From an uncultured Rickettsiales bacterium (GTDB lineage: Bacteria > Pseudomonadota > Alphaproteobacteria > Rs-D84), in the NCBI GenBank assembly GCA_900549365.1, contig UROD01000040.1, forward strand, positions 1 through 6,745: a DNA stretch of 6,745 nt, given 5' to 3'. A program made the translations under genes and the position numbers. Under the pieces are notes generated by a model. It was not told the DNA's origin, made no database searches, and was given only the letters and a program-made list of their open reading frames with translations. Shown in pieces: positions 1-5,648 of the stretch (positions are counted from its first letter, which is position 1; each line of letters starts with the position of its first letter).

Positions 1-58
1 CCGCCACAACCAGTTTTGACAGAGTATTTGGGTTCAGAATATCTTTTGCTTTTTTCAT
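1..58 (-). CDS. Probable N-terminal start of an unidentified leftward gene, truncated by window edge
   Basis: An ATG at 58 (leftward) opens a frame that stays open to the window edge, giving 19 codons: MKKAKDILNPNTLSKLVVA. The lysine-rich start and GCA/CTG/GTG codons look like a real N-terminus. A well-formed promoter (TTGATT, 17 bases, TATAAT) sits just upstream, with its -10 box 7 bases from the ATG, so the mRNA would be leaderless or nearly so. There is no clear Shine-Dalgarno sequence. Too little protein is visible to name a family. Two rightward frames are also open here (3-83, whose TGA overlaps the prmC ATG, and 1-60). Neither looks like a known protein end, and the former uses AGA codons and a phenylalanine-rich stretch that I consider non-coding. 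Confidence 0.45.
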   Translation of the reverse strand, partial: MKKAKDILNPNTLSKLVVA

Positions 59-73
59 AAGCCCGATTATAAT
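46..73 (+). promoter_or_regulatory. prmC promoter, apparently giving a leaderless mRNA
   Basis: A perfect TATAAT (68-73) is preceded by a weaker -35 candidate, TTGCTT (46-51), with a 16-base spacer. Transcription should begin about 7 bases after the -10 box, at the A of the prmC ATG (80). The only ribosome-binding-like bases (GGA, 74-76) lie 3 bases from the ATG, too close for normal use. The -10 box is part of the perfect palindrome ATTATAAT (66-73), which also carries the -10 box of the leftward promoter. Confidence 0.55.
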
Positions 74-94
74 GGACTTATGAAAATAAATCAA
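66..94 (-). promoter_or_regulatory. Promoter for the leftward gene at the window edge
   Basis: On the minus strand, TTGATT (94-89) is followed by a 17-base spacer and a perfect TATAAT (71-66). The spacing is ideal for the housekeeping sigma factor. The predicted transcription start is at 59 or 58, at the ATG of the leftward frame. The -35 box lies inside the first codons of prmC, and the -10 box is one half of a palindrome shared with the prmC promoter. Confidence 0.6.
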
Positions 95-856
95 GCATTC
101 ACAATCTTGCAAAATGCCGGCGGTATTCGCGCAGCACGCATTATTACTGAAAATACTAAAAATTTATCGCGTTTGCGCGTGTGGCGTTATGCGCGTGCAT
201 TGCGTCGCGGTGTGCCAGTTGCTAAAATTATCGGGCAAAAATGGTTCTATGGCCTGAAATTCCATACAAATCGTCATACATTGGACCCGCGCCCAGATAC
301 CGAAACATTGGTCGCAGCGGTAATCGCCGATTGTGGGGCGAATGACGCGCCGAACATTTTAGATTTAGGTACGGGTACGGGCTGCATTATTGGCGCATTG
401 GTAAAAAATATTCATGGTGCGCGTGGTGTTGCGATTGATGCATCATACGGTGCAGTGCGTGTTGCGCGCGGCAATATGTACTCGTTGGGATTGCGCGACC
501 GCGTGGTGGTGGTGCGTCGTAACTTTGACAGTTCACGTGCCGCGTCGGCAAATACATTTGATATAATTGTTTCAAACCCGCCGTATATCGCGGTGGGCGA
601 TGCGCGTGTTGATGCGGGTGCAATGCATGATCCGCATATGGCACTGTACGCAAAAAATAATGGGTTGGCGGCGTATGATTCGATTGCACAAAATGCCAAA
701 ATTTGGTTGCGTCGTGGCGGTAAAATATACTTGGAAATTGGTGCAGGTCAGGGCGTTGCCGTCCGTGATATATTTGCCCGCGCCGGTTGGAATTTTGTTC
801 GCGCTGAATGCGATTTGGCGGGAACAGAACGCGTATTAGTTTTTACAATCGGGTAA
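80..856 (+). CDS. prmC: PrmC (HemK), release factor glutamine N5-methyltransferase
   Basis: PrmC uses S-adenosylmethionine to methylate the glutamine of the GGQ motif in release factors RF1 and RF2, which raises termination efficiency in the cytoplasm. The 258 residues show a short N-terminal helical domain (about 1-50), the conserved DPRPDTE (69-75), the AdoMet-binding DLGTGTG (95-101), the catalytic NPPY (166-169) that grips the glutamine side chain, and the late LEIGAGQG stretch (218-225). The family's usual EP-x-x-AL segment is DPHMAL here. It is somewhat shorter than the E. coli enzyme (about 277 residues), mostly at the N-terminus. The ATG at 80 lies 6 bases after a consensus -10 box, so it is probably translated from a leaderless mRNA. 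In many bacteria prfA precedes prmC, but no prfA end is recognisable here. Its stop is 3 bases from the opposing stop of the hydrolase gene. Confidence 0.95.
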   Translation: MKINQAFTILQNAGGIRAARIITENTKNLSRLRVWRYARALRRGVPVAKIIGQKWFYGLKFHTNRHTLDPRPDTETLVAAVIADCGANDAPNILDLGTGTGCIIGALVKNIHGARGVAIDASYGAVRVARGNMYSLGLRDRVVVVRRNFDSSRAASANTFDIIVSNPPYIAVGDARVDAGAMHDPHMALYAKNNGLAAYDSIAQNAKIWLRRGGKIYLEIGAGQGVAVRDIFARAGWNFVRAECDLAGTERVLVFTIG

Positions 857-859
857 ATT

Positions 860-1555
860 TTATTTGCAATCGCAATCCCCATCACAGTGGTGACAGCAAC
901 AATGATGACCGCATCCACCAAAATATGGGTTTGATTTTTTCAGTATTTCAATCGTTGAATCAACCCCGTGCCCATGAACGACATATGTTTCATCGGGCAG
1001 ATTCATGTTCTTTATTTTCTCAATCGTTTTGCGCAGCGTGCATTCATCGCCCGTCGGCAAATCCCAGCGTCCACAGCCATCGCGGAACAATGTGTCGCCC
1101 ACCAGCAGAATGCCAAAATTAGGAAAATAAAATATCATACCACCAGCCGAATGCCCCGCGGCAGACACCGCAACCATTTTCACCCCAGACAAAATTTCAT
1201 ACGTGCCATCTGTTAAATCTGTGGGGCGACGAAAATCATCGGGAATTTGCGGCATATCAAAGAATGTCAGCAGCATATTACCCCACGTAATCAGACCCAA
1301 ATCACGATGATTCATATACCACGGAATATCGTAATGTGTCGCCAAATCTGGTGCGGCTGAAATATGGTCGCTGTGCCCGTGCGTTGCATAAATGGCGCGT
1401 AATTTTAGCCCGCGACCATCCAGCAATTTTATCCAATCATCAGCACGTCCCCATGCGTCAAAAATTACAGCATCTGTGCCGTGTGACACCAGCACAGAAT
1501 TTGTGTTTTCTGGCGGCATATGAATTATTTCAAAACGTACTTCGTTATTTTGCAT
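860..1555 (-). CDS. Metallo-beta-lactamase-fold hydrolase, glyoxalase II (YcbL/GloC)-like, with Cys/His-rich tail
   Basis: This 231-residue protein has the zinc-ligand set of the glyoxalase II branch: THGHSDH (58-64), His135 in GHSAGG, Asp154 in GDTLF, and His196 in HGHG, where the family usually has PGHG. The CGRWDLPTGD stretch (161-170) and the late NPYF match YcbL-type type II glyoxalases, which hydrolyse S-lactoylglutathione or related thioesters. The substrate here is inferred. After the fold ends (about 210) comes an unusual tail, residues 215-230, with 7 Cys and 4 His (CGHHCCCHHC then DGDCDC), likely to bind metal. The ATG at 1555 overlaps the end of ftsH by 11 bases (1545-1555) with only a weak purine-rich ribosome site, so its translation is probably coupled to ftsH. 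Persulfide dioxygenase or another MBL hydrolase activity remains possible. Confidence 0.88.
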   Translation of the reverse strand: MQNNEVRFEIIHMPPENTNSVLVSHGTDAVIFDAWGRADDWIKLLDGRGLKLRAIYATHGHSDHISAAPDLATHYDIPWYMNHRDLGLITWGNMLLTFFDMPQIPDDFRRPTDLTDGTYEILSGVKMVAVSAAGHSAGGMIFYFPNFGILLVGDTLFRDGCGRWDLPTGDECTLRKTIEKIKNMNLPDETYVVHGHGVDSTIEILKKSNPYFGGCGHHCCCHHCDGDCDCK

Positions 1556-3434
1556 TCTTTTTCGCGCGTGGTTTCGCAGGTGTCTTTTTGGTTTTTCCCA
1601 AAATAATTTCTTTGATTTCGTCGCCCGTCAATGTTTCGCGTGTCAACAGTTCGTTTGCCAAACGTTCAACGGTCTTTTTATTTTTGACCAACAACTTTGT
1701 TGCATCCGCGTGTGCCGCATCCAACCATGCCTTGATTTCGTTATCAACCAATTCTGCGGTCTTTTCAGATGCGCTTTCCAGCGCACTGCTGCGACCAAAG
1801 TTTGTAATCTGGTTTATCGCCGCCAGCCCGACACGCGGTGACAGACCCGCCGTCGTGATAGAATAGCGCGCCAAACGCGTCGCCATTGCAATATCACTTT
1901 CCGCGCCGGTTGTAATTTTGTTGGCGCCGAAAAATACTTCTTCGGCACTGCGCCCCGCCAATGCGATGGACAGGTTTGCCCGAACCTCTGCAACGGTCAT
2001 GGAAACCTTGTCATCAATCGGCAGATGTTGCACCATCCCCAGCGCGCGTCCGCGTGGAACGATTGTCGCCTTGTGAATAGGGTCGGTAATATCGGCGTAC
2101 ATCTGGCTGACGAATGCGTGTCCGGCCTCGTGATATGCGGTCAACTTGATGTCCTCTGGGCGCATCTTGCGCGTTTTGCGCGGCCCCATCAAGATTTTAT
2201 CACGTGCTTCTTCTATGTCGGCGTGCGCAATCGCCGTGCGGCCATTACGTACCGCGTGCAGGGCGGCCTCGTTCAACAGATTTTCCAAATCTGCACCAGA
2301 AAATCCCGTTGTGCCACGCGCAACATCCTGAACATTGACGTCGTCACCAACCTTTATCTTTTTTGCGTACAAATCTAAAATTGCACGACGCCCAGCCAAA
2401 TCAGGCAATTCAATATATACCTGACGGTCAAAACGCCCCGGACGCAACAACGCCGAATCCAGCATATCAGGACGATTTGTTGCGCCAATTACGATAATAC
2501 CAGTGTCATTTGCAAAACCGTCCATTTCAATCAGTAATTGATTCAATGTTTGTTCACGGTCTTGGTCATTATAAGAACCGGTGCTGCGACGTTGACCAAT
2601 CGCATCGATTTCATCAATAAACAGAATGCACGGCGCGTTTCGTTTTGCCATTTCAAAAATTTCTTTGATTTTGGCAACGCCCAGTCCAACGATAATACCG
2701 GAAAAATCACTGCCCGATGCGGCAAAGAATGGGACGTTTGCTTCGCCTGCGATTGCGCGCGCCAATAATGTTTTACCCGTCCCAGGTTCGCCAGACAGCA
2801 ACACCCCGCGCGGCACACGCGCGCCCACAGCGGTAAATTTTTCTTTGTTTTTCAGGAAATCTACAACTTCCATCAACTCTTGTTTTTCAGAATCAATCCC
2901 AGCAACATCTGCAAAAGTTGTTTTGGGTTTCCCTGTGGTAATTTTTGTTGGATTTTGTTGCGCCAGCCCGCGCGTAATACCGCCCGCACCGCCACGCATG
3001 CCACGAAACAGCCACCATAAAAACAGTAAACTGATTAAAATTGGAAACCAAGTACCCAAATATTCCATTGTGCTTTTAGAAGTATCAATAGAGATTGCCG
3101 TCCCGTTTTCCGCCAGTTTAGACAGTAATTCTGGGTCATATGTGATGGTCGCGGTGTATTTCGTGCCGTCTTTCATTGTGCCGGTGGCGTCCGTGCCGTG
3201 AATGGTCATGGTCTGAATGTCTTTGCCACGACGCAGCACGTCCGAGAAAGACAGTTCAACTGGTTCGGATTGTCGTACATTTATATTGCCCACCATCATG
3301 TCTGATACAGAACCAGCCCCCATAAATCCGCGTACACCCATCGCAATGAATAACAGGGCGAAAATAATTGCGAATACAGATGCGCCGTCACGGCGTGATT
3401 TACTAAAACTACGTTTATTTTGTTGTTTTTCCAT
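1545..3434 (-). CDS. ftsH: FtsH, membrane-anchored ATP-dependent zinc metalloprotease
   Basis: FtsH is a hexameric inner-membrane AAA+ protease that extracts and degrades membrane and unstable cytoplasmic proteins. Numbering from the ATG at 3434 (629 residues): transmembrane segment 19-36, periplasmic domain about 37-126, transmembrane segment 128-143, AAA domain with Walker A GEPGTGKT (215-222), Walker B ILFIDEID (270-277) and second region of homology (318-339), then the protease with HEAGH (435-439) and a third zinc ligand, probably Asp514 in GAESDI. The start is set by AGGA six bases upstream. A TTG-initiated extension to 3473 is possible but runs through tilS. The gene overlaps the end of tilS by 20 bases. 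Oddities: the pore loop reads FSGIIVGLG instead of the family FVEMFVGVG, losing the conserved pore phenylalanine, and Walker A has Glu for the usual first Pro. The tail is Lys/Ala-rich. The tilS-ftsH order is common in bacteria, supporting this as the housekeeping copy. Confidence 0.97.
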   Translation of the reverse strand: MEKQQNKRSFSKSRRDGASVFAIIFALLFIAMGVRGFMGAGSVSDMMVGNINVRQSEPVELSFSDVLRRGKDIQTMTIHGTDATGTMKDGTKYTATITYDPELLSKLAENGTAISIDTSKSTMEYLGTWFPILISLLFLWWLFRGMRGGAGGITRGLAQQNPTKITTGKPKTTFADVAGIDSEKQELMEVVDFLKNKEKFTAVGARVPRGVLLSGEPGTGKTLLARAIAGEANVPFFAASGSDFSGIIVGLGVAKIKEIFEMAKRNAPCILFIDEIDAIGQRRSTGSYNDQDREQTLNQLLIEMDGFANDTGIIVIGATNRPDMLDSALLRPGRFDRQVYIELPDLAGRRAILDLYAKKIKVGDDVNVQDVARGTTGFSGADLENLLNEAALHAVRNGRTAIAHADIEEARDKILMGPRKTRKMRPEDIKLTAYHEAGHAFVSQMYADITDPIHKATIVPRGRALGMVQHLPIDDKVSMTVAEVRANLSIALAGRSAEEVFFGANKITTGAESDIAMATRLARYSITTAGLSPRVGLAAINQITNFGRSSALESASEKTAELVDNEIKAWLDAAHADATKLLVKNKKTVERLANELLTRETLTGDEIKEIILGKTKKTPAKPRAKKNAK

Positions 3435-4386
3435 GTCTTGTCCTAAAACTTGTTTTTGCACCTTCGGGAACAATTAAAATCCGATTGCCCAAACGCCGTA
3501 CGGTACAGTGTCCCAGCGTAAATTTGCAATCGCCACCCAGATAACTTAGTGCGCGACGCAATGAATTCAAGCGCGGCTGATAATTATCCCCCCCAATTTG
3601 CTGAATCAGCGTTCCAATGAACTTTAATCTAATATTGTCGTCTTGGTCAAACAGAAAAGAATCAAGAAACACCGCGCGACGTCCATTTTTTACCATTGCG
3701 ACCAAATCTGCAACATTTGTTTCAATTGCATCACGCACGCGATTCAGATTATTGATGGCCAGCAATATACGCTCGTCCGAAATACCCAACGCGTCCGCCA
3801 GCAAATGGCGATTCTGACGAATGCGAACACGCGTATATTTTATATCGCTGTTCATGGCGTCTGTGCAATATTTGATGCCGTTGTCATCACAGTATTGTTT
3901 TAATTCATGCCGCCATACATTCAGTAATGGGCGTACAATTTTTACCCCATCGCGTACAGAAATCGGTCGCATGGCCGCCAGACCGGACAGTCCACTGCCA
4001 CGCCCCAGATTCATCAGAAATGTTTCAATTTGATCGTCGGCCTGATGCGCAACCAGTAACGCGTCCACATTGTTTTCACGACAAAAATCCGTCATCATCT
4101 TGTATCGGGCACCTCTGGCGGCGGCCTCCAGCCCCGTTGCGGGTTTTTCCCCCGTCCATTCAAACACGTGGCATTCAACTCCGCGTGCGGCGCACAGGTC
4201 TTGGACATATTGGGCCTCGGCCCCCGCGACATCGCGCAGACCATGATTGACATGCAGCGCGATTGGGTGCAATCCCATATCTGCCAGCCAGCACAGCAAA
4301 CATACGGAATCCACGCCACCACTGACCGCCACCGCCAGTTTTTGGCCCGAAAAATCATTCATAAATTTAATAAATTTCTGGTTCAT
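3415..4386 (-). CDS. tilS: TilS, tRNA(Ile)-lysidine synthetase
   Basis: TilS uses ATP to attach lysine to C34 of the CAU-anticodon isoleucine tRNA, converting it to read AUA and to be charged with isoleucine. The 323 residues carry the PP-loop SGGVDS (22-27), HVNHGLR (45-51), the AHQADDQIET segment (113-122; the family usually has AHH), GRGSGLSGLAAM (128-139), RPLL (152-155) and the NSD...RVRIR region (179-190). It is about 110 residues shorter than the E. coli enzyme, and the C-terminal tRNA-contact domains look abbreviated, though conservation of all N-terminal motifs argues for function. The ATG at 4386 has no Shine-Dalgarno sequence; a -10-like TAAAAT lies 9 bases upstream. An alternative ATG at 4362 also lacks one. 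It is the first gene of the tilS-ftsH-hydrolase operon and is divergent from the LOG gene. Confidence 0.95.
   Translation of the reverse strand: MNQKFIKFMNDFSGQKLAVAVSGGVDSVCLLCWLADMGLHPIALHVNHGLRDVAGAEAQYVQDLCAARGVECHVFEWTGEKPATGLEAAARGARYKMMTDFCRENNVDALLVAHQADDQIETFLMNLGRGSGLSGLAAMRPISVRDGVKIVRPLLNVWRHELKQYCDDNGIKYCTDAMNSDIKYTRVRIRQNRHLLADALGISDERILLAINNLNRVRDAIETNVADLVAMVKNGRRAVFLDSFLFDQDDNIRLKFIGTLIQQIGGDNYQPRLNSLRRALSYLGGDCKFTLGHCTVRRLGNRILIVPEGAKTSFRTRHGKTTK
3441..3445 (-). promoter_or_regulatory. Ribosome binding site that fixes the ftsH start
   Basis: TAGGA on the minus strand lies six bases before the ATG at 3434, inside the last codons of tilS. It favours the ATG over the upstream in-frame TTG at 3473, which has no comparable site. 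Confidence 0.6.
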
Positions 4387-4410
4387 TATGGGGACATTTT
4401 ATGCTATAAT
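4382..4410 (+). promoter_or_regulatory. LOG gene promoter, extended -10 type
   Basis: TGCTATAAT (4402-4410) is an extended -10 element with a perfect TATAAT. The -35 position with a 17-base spacer holds only TTCATT (4382-4387), so the extended -10 probably carries recognition. The predicted start near 4417 leaves a leader of about 20 bases containing the ribosome site AAGGGA (4422-4427), 9 bases before the ATG at 4437. Confidence 0.55.
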
Positions 4411-4423
4411 TCGCAAAAATAAA
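4396..4423 (-). promoter_or_regulatory. Candidate tilS operon promoter
   Basis: On the minus strand TTTATT (4423-4418), a 16-base spacer and TAAAAT (4401-4396) form a moderate promoter. The predicted transcription start (about 4389) leaves a leader of around 3 bases before the tilS ATG, consistent with the missing ribosome site. It overlaps the LOG promoter on the other strand. Confidence 0.35.
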
Positions 4424-4436
4424 GGGAAAAAGAAAT

Positions 4437-4994
4437 ATGAAACATGAATTAAAATCTATCGCGGTTTATTGCGGGCATGAATTTGGCACGGAAACGGCAT
4501 TTGCGCGTGACGCGGCACTGGTTGGCGAAATGTTGGGTCGCAATGGTATTCGTATGGTGTTTGGTGGCGGCGATGTCGGTCTGATGGGTGCGGTTGCAAA
4601 TGGCGCACTGGACGCCGGGGGCGAGGTTATAGGTGTTTCTACCCACAACGTTGTTGCAAAACAAGAACCTGTGCATGTGGGCGTTCATGTTCAGGTGGTT
4701 GATGGTGTCAACGAACGCAAACAGCGCATGTATGAATTGTCTGATGCGTTTATCATTTTGCCTGGGGGAATTGGCACGTTAAATGAATTGACAGATATTA
4801 TGACGATGCAGCAAATCGGCGAAACGAAAAAGCCATTGTTCTTTTTGAATACGGGCAATTTCTGGGCCCCGTTTGCACGTCTGTTTGTTCACATGCAGAA
4901 TTGTGGGTTTATTGAAAATATTCATGATTACGATATTCGCATCGCCAGTACGCCTGCGGATTTGGAATCGGAAATTAAAAATTATCAGAATTGA
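4437..4994 (+). CDS. LOG-family nucleoside 5'-monophosphate phosphoribohydrolase (TIGR00730 type)
   Basis: This 185-residue protein has a Rossmann-like fold with the family's signature motifs: GGGDVGLMG (43-51), the NERKQRM segment (92-98) that supplies the catalytic arginine, and PGGIGTLNE (109-117), whose Glu is catalytic. LOG enzymes cleave the base from a nucleoside 5'-monophosphate, giving ribose 5-phosphate. They are best known for activating cytokinins in plants; in bacteria they usually act on AMP-like nucleotides in salvage or clean-up, and the substrate cannot be read from sequence. Length is normal for the family. Earlier annotations of such genes as lysine decarboxylases are misassignments. 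It appears to be a single-gene transcript divergent from tilS, and its last 10 bases overlap the end of the opposing DUF167 gene. Confidence 0.93.
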   Translation: MKHELKSIAVYCGHEFGTETAFARDAALVGEMLGRNGIRMVFGGGDVGLMGAVANGALDAGGEVIGVSTHNVVAKQEPVHVGVHVQVVDGVNERKQRMYELSDAFIILPGGIGTLNELTDIMTMQQIGETKKPLFFLNTGNFWAPFARLFVHMQNCGFIENIHDYDIRIASTPADLESEIKNYQN

Positions 4995-5215
4995 ATTACC
5001 TTGTCGCGGGCGGACGCACCGCGAACAATCTGAATGCTGGATTTGGGCACGTCAAAGTGCGCAGCCAGCATTTTTATTACCGCCGCATTTGCAGCGCCGT
5101 CGGCGGGTGCGGCGGTTGTGTGCACGCGCAACGTGCCATCGGGTGATATTTCCACCCGATTTTGGCGCGCACGCGGAATCACGCGAACATTAAAAGTCCG
5201 TTTTGAATCGTTCAT
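4985..5215 (-). CDS. DUF167 (YggU) family protein
   Basis: A 76-residue protein (77 from an adjacent GTG at 5218) with the family pattern: RVIPRARQN near the N-terminus, then the core segment APADGAANAAVIKMLAAHF and the ending IVRGASARDKVIQF. DUF167 proteins are small alpha/beta proteins, widespread in bacteria, with no established biochemical role. The gene starts inside the end of the HIT gene (overlap 5190-5215) and has no good Shine-Dalgarno sequence, so it is probably translated by ribosomes finishing the HIT protein. The choice between GTG and ATG is uncertain; ATG is preferred on codon grounds. Its stop overlaps the end of the convergent LOG gene by 10 bases. A perfect 8-base inverted repeat lies inside the gene. 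Confidence 0.88.
   Translation of the reverse strand: MNDSKRTFNVRVIPRARQNRVEISPDGTLRVHTTAAPADGAANAAVIKMLAAHFDVPKSSIQIVRGASARDKVIQF
5138..5163 (+). terminator. Terminator-like hairpin inside the DUF167 gene, oriented for the LOG transcript
   Basis: ATCGGGTG (5138-5145) and CACCCGAT (5153-5160) are perfectly complementary 8-base arms around a 7-base loop. On the plus strand the stem runs into TTTT (5160-5163). No T-run follows it on the minus strand. It would stop the LOG mRNA about 165 bases after its stop codon. The T-run is short, so termination may be partial, and the repeat could be a coding coincidence. Confidence 0.35.
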
Positions 5216-5537
5216 CACTCATAATATGCAAATGAAAATGGAATACAGATTGACCCGCGCCCGCACCGGTATTGGCGACAACGCGGAAATTCCCATTCAG
5301 GCCCAACGTATCAACGGTCGCGCGCACTGCGTCCCAGAATCCGCGCTGTAATTCGGCCGGCGCATTTGCGGTAAAATCGTAAATATCGGTATACTGCCCG
5401 CGTGGAATGACCAGAACGTGCGTTTTGGCGCGTGGGCTGACGTCACAGAACGCCAACGCGTATTCGTTGCTGTACACCTGTTTGCATGGAATTTGCCCGC
5501 CCAAGATTTTTGCAAAAACATTGTCTGAATTATACAT
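5190..5537 (-). CDS. HIT-family protein (HinT-like purine nucleoside phosphoramidase/hydrolase)
   Basis: The 115 residues match the HinT branch of the histidine-triad superfamily: an early ILGGQIPCKQVYSNEYALAF segment (11-30), DVSPRAKTHVLVIPR (32-46), and the closing GAGAGQSVFHFHLHI (91-105) with the triad His100, His102 and His104. HinT-like enzymes hydrolyse AMP-linked phosphoramidates and acyl adenylates using the middle histidine as nucleophile. The physiological substrate here is unknown. After the triad only about 10 residues remain (MSDERFKTDF), without the usual tryptophan-containing HinT ending. The start has a strong ribosome site, AGGGGG (5549-5544), 6 bases before the ATG, and a perfect -10 box upstream. 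It heads a two-gene leftward operon with the DUF167 gene. Confidence 0.92.
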   Translation of the reverse strand: MYNSDNVFAKILGGQIPCKQVYSNEYALAFCDVSPRAKTHVLVIPRGQYTDIYDFTANAPAELQRGFWDAVRATVDTLGLNGNFRVVANTGAGAGQSVFHFHLHIMSDERFKTDF

Positions 5538-5568
5538 AATTTTCCCCCTGAATTTATTCCACCAGCAT

Positions 5569-5574
5569 ATTATA
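5569..5574 (-). promoter_or_regulatory. -10 box for the HIT-DUF167 operon
   Basis: The minus strand reads a perfect TATAAT (5574-5569), placing transcription start near 5562 and leaving a leader of about 25 bases with a strong ribosome site. No good -35 hexamer is found at 16-18 bases spacing; a TTGATT (5592-5587) occurs only 12 bases upstream, which is too close. It sits about 45 bases from the groESL promoter on the opposite strand. Confidence 0.5.
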
Positions 5575-5595
5575 CGATAATTGCAAAATCAAGTA

Positions 5596-5623
5596 TTGAA
5601 ATCGCGCCCGAGCGCATTATATA
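5596..5623 (+). promoter_or_regulatory. Candidate groESL promoter
   Basis: TTGAAA (5596-5601) with a 16-base spacer leads to TATATA (5618-5623); an 18-base register to 5620-5625 also exists. The TTGAA core and the CATTATAT stretch (5615-5622) partly resemble heat-shock sigma-32 promoters of alphaproteobacteria, but the match is incomplete. I found no CIRCE inverted repeat (TTAGCACTC...GAGTGCTAA), so HrcA control is not supported by this sequence. Confidence 0.45.
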
Positions 5624-5635
5624 TACGTGGAACAA

Positions 5636-5640
5636 AGGAG
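5636..5640 (+). promoter_or_regulatory. groES ribosome binding site
   Basis: AGGAG lies 8 bases before the ATG at 5649 and 11 bases before a second in-frame ATG at 5652. The spacing favours the first ATG, giving a protein that starts Met-Met-Lys. Confidence 0.75.
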
Positions 5641-5648
5641 ATTTAACA

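Noticed and set aside
3..83. A rightward frame ending in TGA that overlaps the prmC ATG (ATGA), as in coupled gene pairs
   Set aside because: The peptide resembles no release-factor ending or other known C-terminus and uses codons unlike the neighbours; the promoter evidence favours a divergent gene.
88..99. AAATCAAGCATT here and AAATCAAGTATT at 5586-5597, a 12-base near-match next to two divergent promoters
   Set aside because: The match is short and AT-rich, at different spacing from each -10 box, and chance is a sufficient explanation.
1336..1866. A 176-codon rightward open frame across the ftsH-hydrolase junction
   Set aside because: It is antisense to two well-supported genes, and its translation has no family resemblance or ribosome site.
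2626..3201. A 191-codon open frame antisense to ftsH
   Set aside because: It lies wholly inside ftsH, has no recognisable protein motif, and is explained by codon bias of the real gene.
3435..3473. A TTG-initiated extension of ftsH by 13 residues
   Set aside because: The ATG at 3434 has an AGGA site at good spacing; the extension only reads through tilS codons in another frame.
4130..4149. A CCCG-TTG-CGGG stem followed by five T in the plus strand
   Set aside because: The stem is only four bases, lies inside tilS on the antisense strand, and no rightward transcript is expected there.
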